Source of the DNA: CAZCTO01 sp964501725
GTDB taxonomy: Bacteria > Bacillota > Clostridia > Saccharofermentanales > Saccharofermentanaceae
DNA length: 64,000 nucleotides
NCBI GenBank assembly: GCA_964501725.1
Contig: CAZCTO010000005.1
Coordinates: forward strand, 62,001 to 126,000
Direction: 5' to 3'
Shown here in pieces: positions 26,194 to 34,226 of this stretch. A program made the position numbers and the translations under genes. Under the pieces are notes generated by a model. It saw only the letters and a list, made by a program, of their open reading frames with translations. It was not told where the DNA came from and searched no databases. The first letter of the stretch is position 1; each line of letters opens with the position of its first letter.

Positions 26194-26799
26194 CTATTTT
26201 TCGAGGATGAACCGTATGCTCTCTTCTATTTTGTGGCATGCATCGTCAAATGTACGATCTTCCTCGTACACATAGGACATCAAATTGAACATGACAGTTC
26301 CGTAGATCAAGTTGACTGCGGTCTCCGTCGATAAAGTCTTCTTCAGGTGTCCCGCCTTCTTCAGTTCCTCCAACTTCGCAGCAATGTTCCCCATAAAGCG
26401 ATAATCAGCCCGAATGAGTTCCCGTATAACAGGATGCTCTGATTTCATACTTTTAAAAACAGTAGAAAGGGTGACTCTCCAAACCTTTTTCCCGAAAAAC
26501 TTCAACCTGCGAACATTGCCGAGAACCATTGAGGAGATGATTTCCGATGCGTCTCCTCCCGGGACGATAATGCCCGGGGTATCATCTATAACCGGGTCAA
26601 CCAGCTCATCTGCCATCGCAAGAACAAATAGCTCCTCTTTCGATTCAAAATAGTTATAGGCCGTTCCGATGCCGACACCCGCCCTCTCGGCAATCATCCC
26701 GATCGTGGCCGTTTCAAAGCCTTCTTCAGTGAATATCTCCCGCGCCGCCGTGAGTATTTGTTCCTTTAAGAGGATCTTTTTGTCTGCTCTTTTCATCAT
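26194..26799 (-). CDS. TetR/AcrR-family transcriptional regulator
   Basis: 201 residues. The N-terminal DNA-binding domain is standard: ILTAAREIFTEEGFETATIGMIAERAGVGIGTAYNYFESKEELF (about 14-58). The C-terminal ligand domain resembles the AcrR C-terminal type and has no identified ligand. GGGAGAGG precedes the ATG. It lies 61 bases after the gene at 26861-27559 in the same direction, so both probably form an operon driven by the promoter at 27602-27630. The overlapping palindromes at 27575-27600 suggest autoregulation of that operon. Confidence 0.92.
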   Translation of the reverse strand: MMKRADKKILLKEQILTAAREIFTEEGFETATIGMIAERAGVGIGTAYNYFESKEELFVLAMADELVDPVIDDTPGIIVPGGDASEIISSMVLGNVRRLKFFGKKVWRVTLSTVFKSMKSEHPVIRELIRADYRFMGNIAAKLEELKKAGHLKKTLSTETAVNLIYGTVMFNLMSYVYEEDRTFDDACHKIEESIRFILEK

Positions 26800-26860
26800 A
26801 CTGATACCTCTCCCTGTTACTTCCTATTTTTGCTGAGCAAAATCTTCTCCATTCCCCGGA

Positions 26861-27559
26861 CTACTTCTTTTGCGGATCCGGGTCACAAGTGCATCCGCTA
26901 TCTTCCCAGGCCTTTTTCATCACAGGATTTTTACGTAAATATGTATCGCGCCGCTTCTTGTCCACCCGGTTAAAGGGGCATGAAAAATTGACGCATTTCG
27001 CACAGATACACTTCATCATAATAAACCCAAAAGCAACCAAAGAGCTCAACGTGACTGCCGCGAGTCCGATGATGACTGAAAGCGTCGCTACACCATATTG
27101 ATTCAGATTGATGAGAAAGAACCGGATATCATACCCGAAAACAGAGCCGGGAAGAAAAACAAGAAAGAAGATTCCGAATAGTATCATCATTGTTTTTTCA
27201 ATTTTGCTCATCGGTTCCGGATGATAACGCCAGATCTTCAAAACGCCGTGATTGGCAAGGCAATGAAGTACGAGTCCTTCCTGTGCATAATACGGGCAAT
27301 GACTGCACAGAAACCGCGTTTCGAAGACACCCAAGCCAATCGGGAAAAACAGTACATACGCTATCGTCGGCCACCAGATCCCTTGAACGATCCAAATAAT
27401 CACAGTGCCGACCAGGCAACACAGCATAGATGGCATGACAGTCGCAATAAACAAATAGAGATCGGACGCTCTCCATCTGCAATTCAGCTGACCTTTATTC
27501 CCGCAGTCCGAACATACTGAAGTCTCTTTCCATGTACATGAGATACAATCGGTTTTCAT
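26861..27559 (-). CDS. Cysteine-rich integral membrane protein of unknown function
   Basis: 232 residues with four strong membrane helices (about 35-60, 62-82, 120-142, 155-180). Cysteine pairs lie in the N-terminal tail (CISC, CSDC, C27), after helix 2 (CSHC), after helix 4 (CICAKC, C-P-F) and at the C-terminus (CTC). The spacing suggests metal or iron-sulfur binding, perhaps a membrane redox protein, but it lacks the regular CxxCxxCxxxC pattern of ferredoxins. GGAGG lies 5 bases before the ATG. First gene of the TetR operon, so probably the gene that regulator controls. I do not recognise a named family. Confidence 0.8.
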   Translation of the reverse strand: MKTDCISCTWKETSVCSDCGNKGQLNCRWRASDLYLFIATVMPSMLCCLVGTVIIWIVQGIWWPTIAYVLFFPIGLGVFETRFLCSHCPYYAQEGLVLHCLANHGVLKIWRYHPEPMSKIEKTMMILFGIFFLVFLPGSVFGYDIRFFLINLNQYGVATLSVIIGLAAVTLSSLVAFGFIMMKCICAKCVNFSCPFNRVDKKRRDTYLRKNPVMKKAWEDSGCTCDPDPQKK

Positions 27560-27574
27560 ATGGTCCTCCTAAAA

Positions 27575-27600
27575 ATGAACGCATTCATGAATATATTCAT
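27575..27600 (-). promoter_or_regulatory. Two overlapping palindromes, probable TetR operator
   Basis: ATGAATATATTCAT at 27587-27600 is a perfect 14-base palindrome; ATGAACGCATTCAT at 27575-27588 is a second copy with the same ATGAA/TTCAT half-sites. They lie between the -10 box and the ribosome binding site of the membrane protein gene, where a bound TetR-family dimer would block transcription. Confidence 0.7.
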
Positions 27601-27601
27601 T

Positions 27602-27630
27602 ATTTAAACACTTGACGCGATTGTTGTCAA
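27602..27630 (-). promoter_or_regulatory. Promoter of the membrane protein-TetR operon
   Basis: Perfect -35 TTGACA (27625-27630), a 17-base spacer and a -10-like TTAAAT (27602-27607), directly followed by the palindromic operator and GGAGG. Confidence 0.65.
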
Positions 27631-27753
27631 ATGTTTGAGGACAACGCGATAGGATGCACGCGTCTTTATGCCTTTTTTGGGTGCTACTCAGAGGCAGTTA
27701 TGGTAGAATGATCACATTAGTTCATTATAAATATTAATAGAGGGGGCGACATC

Positions 27754-28104
27754 ATGTTTATTATTTGGGGCTTTGGAAAACGTACTCGCAAGGTCGTCGG
27801 GAAAGTAGGAGCCCGGATGTGTAATTATTGTAATCGCGAAGGCGTATGGCAACTTGTCATTGTTCGAACATGGTTCACCCTCTTCTTCATTCCCATCATT
27901 CCCTATGGGAAGTCCTATCAGATATCGTGCCCGAACTGCAAGAGCTTTTTCGAACTCAGCAAAGAGCAGTTCGAATCTTTGCGGGATCAAACTGCTTCTG
28001 CTTCGGGGGTTCCCGCATTTGCGGATGCCGGCAAATACCAGGGCAAAACCGAGACCCAGATCAATTATCTGAAAGCGATGGAAGAGGCAGAACGCAAAGA
28101 ATAA
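27754..28104 (+). CDS. Zinc-ribbon domain protein
   Basis: 116 residues. CNYCNREGVWQLV and ISCPNCKSFFEL supply two CxxC pairs about 38 residues apart that form one zinc ribbon; the hydrophobic stretch between them (RTWFTLFFIPIIPYGKSYQ) is typical of the small zinc_ribbon_15-type family in Bacillota. The C-terminal part is polar and helical. GGGGGCG precedes the ATG. Function is unknown; the hydrophobic segment may associate with the membrane. Confidence 0.82.
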   Translation: MFIIWGFGKRTRKVVGKVGARMCNYCNREGVWQLVIVRTWFTLFFIPIIPYGKSYQISCPNCKSFFELSKEQFESLRDQTASASGVPAFADAGKYQGKTETQINYLKAMEEAERKE

Positions 28105-28123
28105 GATCCGTCTTGACAGGACA

Positions 28124-28154
28124 GAAAGAAGCGCCGGGTGCCGGCGCTTCTTTC
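28124..28154. terminator. Strong bidirectional terminator
   Basis: GAAAGAAGCGCCGG pairs perfectly with CCGGCGCTTCTTTC around a 3-base loop. It serves the zinc-ribbon gene on the plus strand and the VWA gene, whose stop codon begins at the next base, on the minus strand. Confidence 0.85.
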
Positions 28155-28808
28155 TTAGTGCTTTCCTCCGCGTTTTTTATAATCCGCCTGAATCTCATCC
28201 TTCCAGTTTTCCGGCACAGCCGCGCCTCCGCGATAGGATTCGACGGCGTCGCTCATGACGCGAAAGTTCAACTTCACTCCTTTACTGTCAGCATGATAGT
28301 TCTGGATACGGTCGAGGGAAATTCCATAGCGTCCTGCCGTCTCGACCGAATCAATATTGGCACCGAGGAAGATAAATTCCCAGCTTTTTTTGGCCTTTTT
28401 CTCTTCGATCATTTTCTTGATCCGGTCGGATGAGTATTCACGACTGGTGTTTTCCTCACCATCCGTGATGATAATGAACATGACTTTTTCGGCACGATAC
28501 TCTTCAGCCGTGTGCTTTTGCGCATTGTCAATCTTTTGAATCGTCTGGCCGATGGCGTCCAGCAGCGCGGTCGAACCGCCGGTAAAGTATTCCTTTTCGC
28601 TGATCGGGCTCACCGCGGCAATATCGATTCGGTCGTGAAGCAGCGCGTATTCATTATCGAAAAGCGCCGTTGTGATACGACATTCTCCCTTGACGGTTTT
28701 TTGCTTTTGAAGCATGGAGTTATAGCCCCCGATGGTGTCAGACTCCAGTCCGCTCATTGATCCGCTTTTGTCGAGAATAAAAACCAGTTCCGTTAATCCC
28801 TTTTTCAT
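28155..28808 (-). CDS. von Willebrand factor type A (VWA) domain protein
   Basis: 217 residues, consisting of one VWA domain. LDKSGSMSG supplies the DxSxS part of the metal-ion-dependent adhesion site (D13, S15, S17), TGGSTALLDA the threonine and IITDGEENTS the second aspartate, so the metal site is intact. No signal peptide, so it is cytoplasmic. The start at MKKGLTEL follows GGAGG; the longer frame lacks a site. Stand-alone bacterial VWA proteins of this kind usually work with an AAA+ ATPase or in metal/stress responses; no such partner is adjacent. Confidence 0.88.
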   Translation of the reverse strand: MKKGLTELVFILDKSGSMSGLESDTIGGYNSMLQKQKTVKGECRITTALFDNEYALLHDRIDIAAVSPISEKEYFTGGSTALLDAIGQTIQKIDNAQKHTAEEYRAEKVMFIIITDGEENTSREYSSDRIKKMIEEKKAKKSWEFIFLGANIDSVETAGRYGISLDRIQNYHADSKGVKLNFRVMSDAVESYRGGAAVPENWKDEIQADYKKRGGKH

Positions 28809-28994
28809 GTAAGTATCCTCCTTAAGGTTTATTTTCTGCCTTAAGGATAACTTCCTGCCGGACTGAATCGGTCGCTTGGCAGGCGACATTTCAATCGGAT
28901 CTTGCCCTGAGGTGTGCGATGGAATCGACTCTACCCTCCCGGTTGTAATTTTTTCTAAAGCAATGGTACATGGAGTTTTGTAGTGACAGAATCA

Positions 28995-30008
28995 TCATCC
29001 CCCTAAAAGCGGCTGATCATACTGGAAGAGGACCTCATTAATTTCGAAAATATCATACTTTTGATGAAGAATAAAATACTCAACAATCACATCAAATTTA
29101 TTGCTTCCGGAAAGCGCATAGCCTGCGCAACGCAGTAGGTCACCGGCCTCTTCAAGGCTCAGTTCGAGCGCAACGGCAAGCGCAAGAGCCGTCCGTTTAC
29201 TGGGCGTATAACCGTTGCCGGTGCGAATCTTGGAAAAAAGTTTCCGGTCGATGTTTGCCTTCTTGTATACCTCAACGTCATCTTTGCCCTTTGCGTCAAT
29301 GAGGCAAAGGATCGTTTTCGAAAAGGGCTCGTCCAGATTCCCGACGACCGCATCCAAGTCGGATCTCGTTGCTGCCTCGGCCATCGCAGGCACGGGTCTG
29401 TAAAGATTCAGCGACTTGAGTTCAAAATCCGGAACCTCCTCAAGGTCCTCATAACGACGCCGCCGGTCTGTCCTCACATCGACATAATGTTCATCGATGT
29501 AGGATTTGACCTCACCGAGGAGCTTTTCGCTGATCCGAAATGCGTCTTTATCAAAAACCGCGAGATATACATCCATATCGTGCTCAGAAAGAAAGTCCCG
29601 GATCGCTTCTGTCGCGACGCGCAGGGCGTCTTCTTTCGGGTATCCGTAGATGCCGCTCGAGATCAAGGGGAACGCGATGCTTGTGCAGTCATTCTCGAGG
29701 GCGAGATTCAGGCTGTTCAAATACGCGGCACGCAGTAATGCCTCTTCCCCGTGCGTTCCGCCGCGAAAAACCGGGCCGGCCGCGTGAATGATATGCTTGG
29801 CGGGAAGCGAAAAACCCGGAGTAATTACGGCTTCTCCGGTCCGGATCGGTGAGAGAATATTGCAGGCGGCCTCAAGCGCAAGAGCCCCGGCTGCCTTATA
29901 AATGGCGCCGCAGACACCGCCGCCCTGTTGCAGGTCGGTATTCGCAGCGTTAACGATGGCATCCGCTTCAAATTTTGTGATGTCCTGTCTTACAATGGTA
30001 AACGGCAT
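28995..30008 (-). CDS. Macro-domain protein with C-terminal helical domain
   Basis: 337 residues. Residues 1-170 are a macro domain: FEADAIVNAANTDLQQGGGVCGAIYKAAG is the ADP-ribose-binding N-A-A-N...GGGV loop and ISSGIYGYPKEDA is the second binding loop. This is the O-acetyl-ADP-ribose deacetylase/ADP-ribosyl hydrolase (YmdB, MacroD) class. Residues about 235-325 form a helical domain (ANIDRKLFSKIRTGNGYTPSKRTALALAVALELSLEEAGDLLRCAGYALS) resembling an XRE-type helix-turn-helix and found fused to macro domains in Bacillota. CGGAG precedes the ATG. It may remove or sense ADP-ribose derivatives and regulate genes; the second role is inference. Confidence 0.85.
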   Translation of the reverse strand: MPFTIVRQDITKFEADAIVNAANTDLQQGGGVCGAIYKAAGALALEAACNILSPIRTGEAVITPGFSLPAKHIIHAAGPVFRGGTHGEEALLRAAYLNSLNLALENDCTSIAFPLISSGIYGYPKEDALRVATEAIRDFLSEHDMDVYLAVFDKDAFRISEKLLGEVKSYIDEHYVDVRTDRRRRYEDLEEVPDFELKSLNLYRPVPAMAEAATRSDLDAVVGNLDEPFSKTILCLIDAKGKDDVEVYKKANIDRKLFSKIRTGNGYTPSKRTALALAVALELSLEEAGDLLRCAGYALSGSNKFDVIVEYFILHQKYDIFEINEVLFQYDQPLLGG

Positions 30009-30111
30009 TTTGATTTACTCCGACAGAAAAAGCGTGATAAAATACATTACCCCTTAATCATATCACCCCGGCGACATTTTAATCCATTTTTCTGTCTGTA
30101 AGGAGGTAGAA

Positions 30112-30636
30112 ATGATTCTCGAAACCGAAAGACTGCTCCTCCGGGAGATAACCGCGGACGATTTACCGGTTCTGCGCGCCATACTGACGGACGAAAAAGT
30201 AATGGAGGCCTATAACGGCGCTTTTTCCGAAGAAGAGGTTTTGAGTTGGCTGGATCGCACTCTGGCCCGTTATCAAAAAGACGGTTACGCCCTGTGGGCG
30301 GTGATCTTAAAAGAAACGGGGCGGATGATCGGTCAATGCGGCCTTACGAATCAAGAACCGCTCGGGGAAACACTCCTTGAAGTCGGCTATCTTTTCCTAA
30401 AAGAATACTGGCATCAGGGCTTTGCGACGGAAGCCGCGGAAGCCTGTAAAGAATATGCCTTTAAGACCCTTGGCGCGAATGAACTTTACGCCATCATCCG
30501 GTGCACGAACCGGGGATCCATCGGGGTGGCCGAGCGCCTGGGCATGAAAATCACCGCGAATTTCGTGAAGCATTATCGTGGAATCGACATGCCTCATTAT
30601 CTTTATTGTATCCGGCGGGAAGACCGGAAGCCTTGA
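30112..30636 (+). CDS. GNAT-family N-acetyltransferase, RimJ/RimL type
   Basis: 174 residues. It starts MILETERLLLREITADDLP, the usual RimJ/RimL N-terminus, and has the acetyl-CoA-binding region YWHQGFATEAAEACKEYAF and the final NRGSIGVAERLGMK motif. AAGGAGG lies 6 bases before the ATG. Substrates of this group include ribosomal protein N-termini, antibiotics and small amines; nothing here decides which. It stands alone between convergent neighbours. Confidence 0.9.
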   Translation: MILETERLLLREITADDLPVLRAILTDEKVMEAYNGAFSEEEVLSWLDRTLARYQKDGYALWAVILKETGRMIGQCGLTNQEPLGETLLEVGYLFLKEYWHQGFATEAAEACKEYAFKTLGANELYAIIRCTNRGSIGVAERLGMKITANFVKHYRGIDMPHYLYCIRREDRKP

Positions 30637-30649
30637 TAACAAGCACCTC

Positions 30650-31894
30650 TCAAAGCATATCGTAGATGGTAAAAACAATCTGCGCAGATTTAACTCTTCC
30701 TTTTGAATACAACATATCCAGCCCTTGCGTATTGGAAAGGGCGATAATCACGGTATCTGTACCGGGAAGAATCATCACTTCCGTGTTGTATCCCGCAGTC
30801 TGCCCCCCGTGATAGTAACAGTCCGGTCCGACGGACCACCCGAACCCGTAATCAAACTCGCCTCCGGAGAAAACTTCCGCCCAGCTCTCTTCGGTTAGGA
30901 TCCGGCCGTTCAGCACCGCGGTTTCCCAAAGATATAAATCCTCAGCGGTGGAGCAAATCGCCCCGGCGGCATAAGAAATCGTCCGATCCTGAGACGGAAG
31001 ATATATCTCTCCGTTATCCAGCAATATCGCCCCGGAAGATGTCAGGTTCGCCGGATCGGTCGACGTCGAATCCATGCCGAGCGGCGCGAAAAAATTCTGT
31101 TCCAGATAATCGAAATAACTGACCCCGCTCAACTGCTCAATAATCATTCCCAGAAAATAATAGTTCGAATTGCTGTAAGAATGGTCGGTCCCCGGCTCGA
31201 AAAGCAGTTCGTACTTCGAAATCGCCTCAATAATTTGGTCGTGTGTGAACTGACTGGTAAGGATTTGTTCCACTTGCTGCAAAAGTGCTATCGAAAATTC
31301 CGAAGCCGCGTCCAGACCGATTCCCAACGCGCCGTTTGTAACATAATCGGGAACGCCGGAGGTCATATTAAGCAGTTGCCGGATTGTAATTTTCTCAGCA
31401 TACGGATATTCGGGGATATAAAGTGACAGCGGATCGTCCAGGGTAAGAAGCCCTTGTTCCTTAAGCTGCATAATGGCCGCAGCAGTAAATTGCTTGGTAA
31501 TTGAACCCAACTCAAAAATCGTGTCTGTCCGGTTGGCTTCTTTGGTTTGATGGTCCGAAAAGCCGTAAGCTTTCTCAAAAATGACCGTACCTTCCTGCGC
31601 CACAAAAACAATCCCATGGTATTCCACCCTTTTCATGTAGTCGTTGATCTTTTCAGCCAACTCGGCATTCTCAGGGCTGAGTGCCCCGGTAACGCCGGTG
31701 GCTGAAGGCATCGTAGTTTTTGCGGTGGTCTCCTCAGTACTGATGTCGATGGTCGTTTCGGCAGGGGTCGTGTCTTTGCTTTGGCTCGTCTTACCGGAAT
31801 CGCTTAAGCAGGATGCCGCGGGCAGCAAAAGTAAGATGATCAGAAGCACCAATACTGCCTTTTTGAGCCATTTGCAGGAAAATCGAGTGTGCAT
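30650..31894 (-). CDS. Serine hydrolase lipoprotein, class C beta-lactamase/PBP4 fold
   Basis: 414 residues. The lipobox-like LPAASC puts the lipidated cysteine at C29, then there is a threonine/serine-rich linker to about 75. The catalytic triad motifs are S131-I-T-K134, YSN (in HSYSNSNYYFLG) and HGG (in YYHGGQTAGYNTE), as in class C beta-lactamases, EstB esterases and PBP4-type peptidases. The HGG box is closer to the esterase/peptidase members than to true AmpC enzymes (KTG), so resistance should not be assumed. It would act outside the membrane on peptidoglycan peptides, esters or D-amino acid compounds. Confidence 0.88.
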   Translation of the reverse strand: MHTRFSCKWLKKAVLVLLIILLLLPAASCLSDSGKTSQSKDTTPAETTIDISTEETTAKTTMPSATGVTGALSPENAELAEKINDYMKRVEYHGIVFVAQEGTVIFEKAYGFSDHQTKEANRTDTIFELGSITKQFTAAAIMQLKEQGLLTLDDPLSLYIPEYPYAEKITIRQLLNMTSGVPDYVTNGALGIGLDAASEFSIALLQQVEQILTSQFTHDQIIEAISKYELLFEPGTDHSYSNSNYYFLGMIIEQLSGVSYFDYLEQNFFAPLGMDSTSTDPANLTSSGAILLDNGEIYLPSQDRTISYAAGAICSTAEDLYLWETAVLNGRILTEESWAEVFSGGEFDYGFGWSVGPDCYYHGGQTAGYNTEVMILPGTDTVIIALSNTQGLDMLYSKGRVKSAQIVFTIYDML

Positions 31895-31985
31895 TTTTCA
31901 TTAACCTCAAGATTAAAACAGAATGATCTCCGATTGATTTCTGATTTCATTATACCGCCGGTTGGCCGAACTCCCAAACGATAAA

Positions 31986-32010
31986 GAAAAACCGCCGGGA
32001 GGCGGCTTTT
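31986..32010 (-). terminator. Terminator after the acidic lipoprotein gene
   Basis: CCGCC/GGCGG stem extended by AAAA/TTTT across one mismatch, with TTTTTC following on the minus strand. Confidence 0.65.
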
Positions 32011-32109
32011 CGAGTTGATTGATTAAATGTCGGAATGGGTCAGTCCATCAAGTCAATTTCGACAAGGGTGTCCTGATTCATCGTTGTGAGTATCAATTCC
32101 AGAACCAGT

Positions 32110-33030
32110 TTATGAGTTCTCTTCCGCTTCTTCAACCACATCGTCCGGTACTTCTATCTTCTTGACTTTGTTGAAAGAGGAGAAAGTCAGTTCGATGGTC
32201 GCCGCATTTGTCTTTATCTTCATGCTGTTAAGATACTCCGAGGTTTCATCGCTCGTCCCGCCCAAGGCTGCCATCATCGAATTCATGTAAATATCCATTG
32301 CTGTATCGATAGCTCCCTGAAAATCGATCTCCATCTTCACCGGGAGTTTGCTGGACTTGTCGATCCAAAGGCTGACTTCCACCTTGATGTCACCGAAGTC
32401 TATGTCAGAACTTCCCGTCATTTCGTCAAAGGTTTCCGAAGCTTCTTCGACATCGATGGATTCCAGAAGGTCGATGAGGTAATTTCCGTCAACTTCTCCC
32501 TCAATCAAATAAGCATCCTTCTTGTTCACCTTCTCAGTTTTATCGCTCAGTTCAAGATCGTCTTCGTATTCCGACAGAAGATCAATCAAATTCCCAATCT
32601 GAATAGCTTCGAGAGCCTGATCAACATCCTCGGTATCCGTCTCGTCACTATCCTCGGATGAAGTCATTTCCCATCCATCCCCTTGATCGGCATATGCGAT
32701 AAATTCATCATCATCTTTGATCACATATGCCTCGACTTCCATTGAATCTTCTTCCGTCGCCGCGCTGAAAGCAATATAGCCCTTCATATGCGATGCATCT
32801 TTTGTATACTCCAGTTCAACTTCTCCGTCTGCGGTGATGCCGACAGTCATATTATCCATGCTCATATCGACATCGAGCTCCACGACTGCGCCCATTTCAA
32901 ACGATTTCACTTTTTTTGCCTTCTTTGCGGAATCTTCAAGAAGGGACTCAAGCGTCACCTTACCTCCACAGCCGGTCATCGAAAAAAGCATTGCTATAAC
33001 TACTACCAGTACCGCTATCTTCTTTTTCAT
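32110..33030 (-). CDS. Acidic secreted lipoprotein, LolA/LppX-like
   Basis: 306 residues. Signal peptide with lipobox SMTGCGG (cysteine about residue 22). The mature protein is very acidic (DDDEF, SSEDSDETDTEDVD) and alternates strand-forming segments (AVVELDVDMSMDNMTVGITADGEVELEY, VEVSLWIDKSSKLPVKMEID), which fits the DUF6612/LppX/LolA half-barrel type of lipid- or ligand-binding lipoproteins. GGAGGG lies 5 bases before the chosen ATG; the frame extends upstream without a better site. Ligand is unknown. Confidence 0.75.
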   Translation of the reverse strand: MKKKIAVLVVVIAMLFSMTGCGGKVTLESLLEDSAKKAKKVKSFEMGAVVELDVDMSMDNMTVGITADGEVELEYTKDASHMKGYIAFSAATEEDSMEVEAYVIKDDDEFIAYADQGDGWEMTSSEDSDETDTEDVDQALEAIQIGNLIDLLSEYEDDLELSDKTEKVNKKDAYLIEGEVDGNYLIDLLESIDVEEASETFDEMTGSSDIDFGDIKVEVSLWIDKSSKLPVKMEIDFQGAIDTAMDIYMNSMMAALGGTSDETSEYLNSMKIKTNAATIELTFSSFNKVKKIEVPDDVVEEAEENS

Positions 33031-33174
33031 TTTTCCCTCCAAAATTATATGATTCAGTAACAATTATACTCTTGTTCGGATTGATTCTCAAATATACCAA
33101 CTTTTCCGACGGATAACAATATCTTTACTTCAATTCAAAATATTGATTCGCACTATATAAATCAATGAATATGC

Positions 33175-33180
33175 TATAAT
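33175..33180 (+). promoter_or_regulatory. Extended -10 promoter element before the kinase-like/PRTase pair
   Basis: TGCTATAAT is an extended -10 element about 90 bases before the TTG start codon at 33270. The -35 region is not recognisable, as is common with extended -10 promoters. Confidence 0.5.
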
Positions 33181-33269
33181 TTTATTATGAAGAAAAGCCT
33201 TGAGAGCCTGCGCGATAGTGCTTTTCAATATCCGTCCATAGACTGGTTTTTCGGTAAGGGGGAGAAGCG

Positions 33270-34226
33270 TTGTCAATCATTACCATATCCAGGCAGGTCG
33301 GGAGTCTCGGAGACGAGATTGCCGAAGCGTTAAAGAGCAAGCTCGATTGGGAATTAATCACAAGAAATCACTTAATTGATCGTTTCTTTGCGGATATAAC
33401 AAACGACAGGCAGAAGCATCTTCTGAATGAAAGTGCTAAGTTTTACCTCTCCGAAATTGAAAATTACGGATCCTATAAGGATCTGTTGGAGCAATCTTTA
33501 TTTGATCTTGCAGACAAGTCGTCCGCGATTCTCGTTGGTTTTGGCTCACAGGTCATTTTTGCCGGTTATCCGGAAGCCGTGCATGTTCGAATCATTGCCC
33601 CGGAGAAAACCAGAATCGCACGGATTCGAAAGCAGTACAGTGTTTCGGATTCGGAGGCGGGGCAGATTCTCGCGATGGCCGACACGAAGCATAAGAGATT
33701 TGTTTCAACGGTTTTTGGCGAAGATATCACCAACTCCTCTCTTTATCACATCACACTCAATACCGCAAAGATGAGCGTCGACGAATGCACCGCGGCAATA
33801 ATCGCATTGCAGCACGAACATGAACTCAGCTGCCGTTTGCGCAAGGATAACGAGAAAAAGGACACACTCGATCACCAGACCGAGTTGCCCGTTTTCAAGA
33901 ATCCTTCGGAGGCTGAATTCGCCCGCATACTGGATATGTATCAGATCGCATGGAAATATGAGCCGAGGACTTTCCCGGTCGAATGGGACGCCGAAGGCAA
34001 CATCACGCTCGCGTTCAGCCCGGACTTTTACCTGACTCAATTCGATACTTATCTGGAACTTACGACGATGAATCAGAAATACGTTACCGAAAAAAACCGC
34101 AAGCTGAAGAAAGTGCGCGAATTGTACCCCGGAACGAATATTCGTATCGTATACAAGAAGGATTTCATTTCCCTGATTGAGCGTTTCAAAATGACAGCTA
34201 CCGGTGATGGAGAGAATTGCACATGA
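33270..34226 (+). CDS. Cytidylate-kinase-like protein with C-terminal nuclease-fold domain
   Basis: 318 residues from a TTG start preceded by GGGGGAG. Residues 1-190 match the cytidylate-kinase-like family (IITISRQVGSLGDEIAEALKSKL, then IIAPEKTRIARIRKQYSV as the arginine-rich lid), with a P-loop reading GSLGDE rather than GSGGRE. Residues about 210-310 are a separate domain: FARILDMYQIAWKYEPRTFPVEW, FSPDFYL, YLELTTM and KNRKLKKVRELYPG give the E...D...E-x-T...K order of a PD-(D/E)XK-type nuclease fold. That second domain accompanies HPRT genes in other bacteria, to my recollection. The stop overlaps the next gene as ATGA, so the two products are made together. Confidence 0.75.
   Translation: MSIITISRQVGSLGDEIAEALKSKLDWELITRNHLIDRFFADITNDRQKHLLNESAKFYLSEIENYGSYKDLLEQSLFDLADKSSAILVGFGSQVIFAGYPEAVHVRIIAPEKTRIARIRKQYSVSDSEAGQILAMADTKHKRFVSTVFGEDITNSSLYHITLNTAKMSVDECTAAIIALQHEHELSCRLRKDNEKKDTLDHQTELPVFKNPSEAEFARILDMYQIAWKYEPRTFPVEWDAEGNITLAFSPDFYLTQFDTYLELTTMNQKYVTEKNRKLKKVRELYPGTNIRIVYKKDFISLIERFKMTATGDGENCT

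Noticed and set aside
33187..33270. Short plus-strand open frame starting MKKSLESLRDS before the kinase-like gene
   Set aside because: It starts about 10 bases after the -10 box, has no ribosome binding site and runs into the kinase-like gene in another frame.
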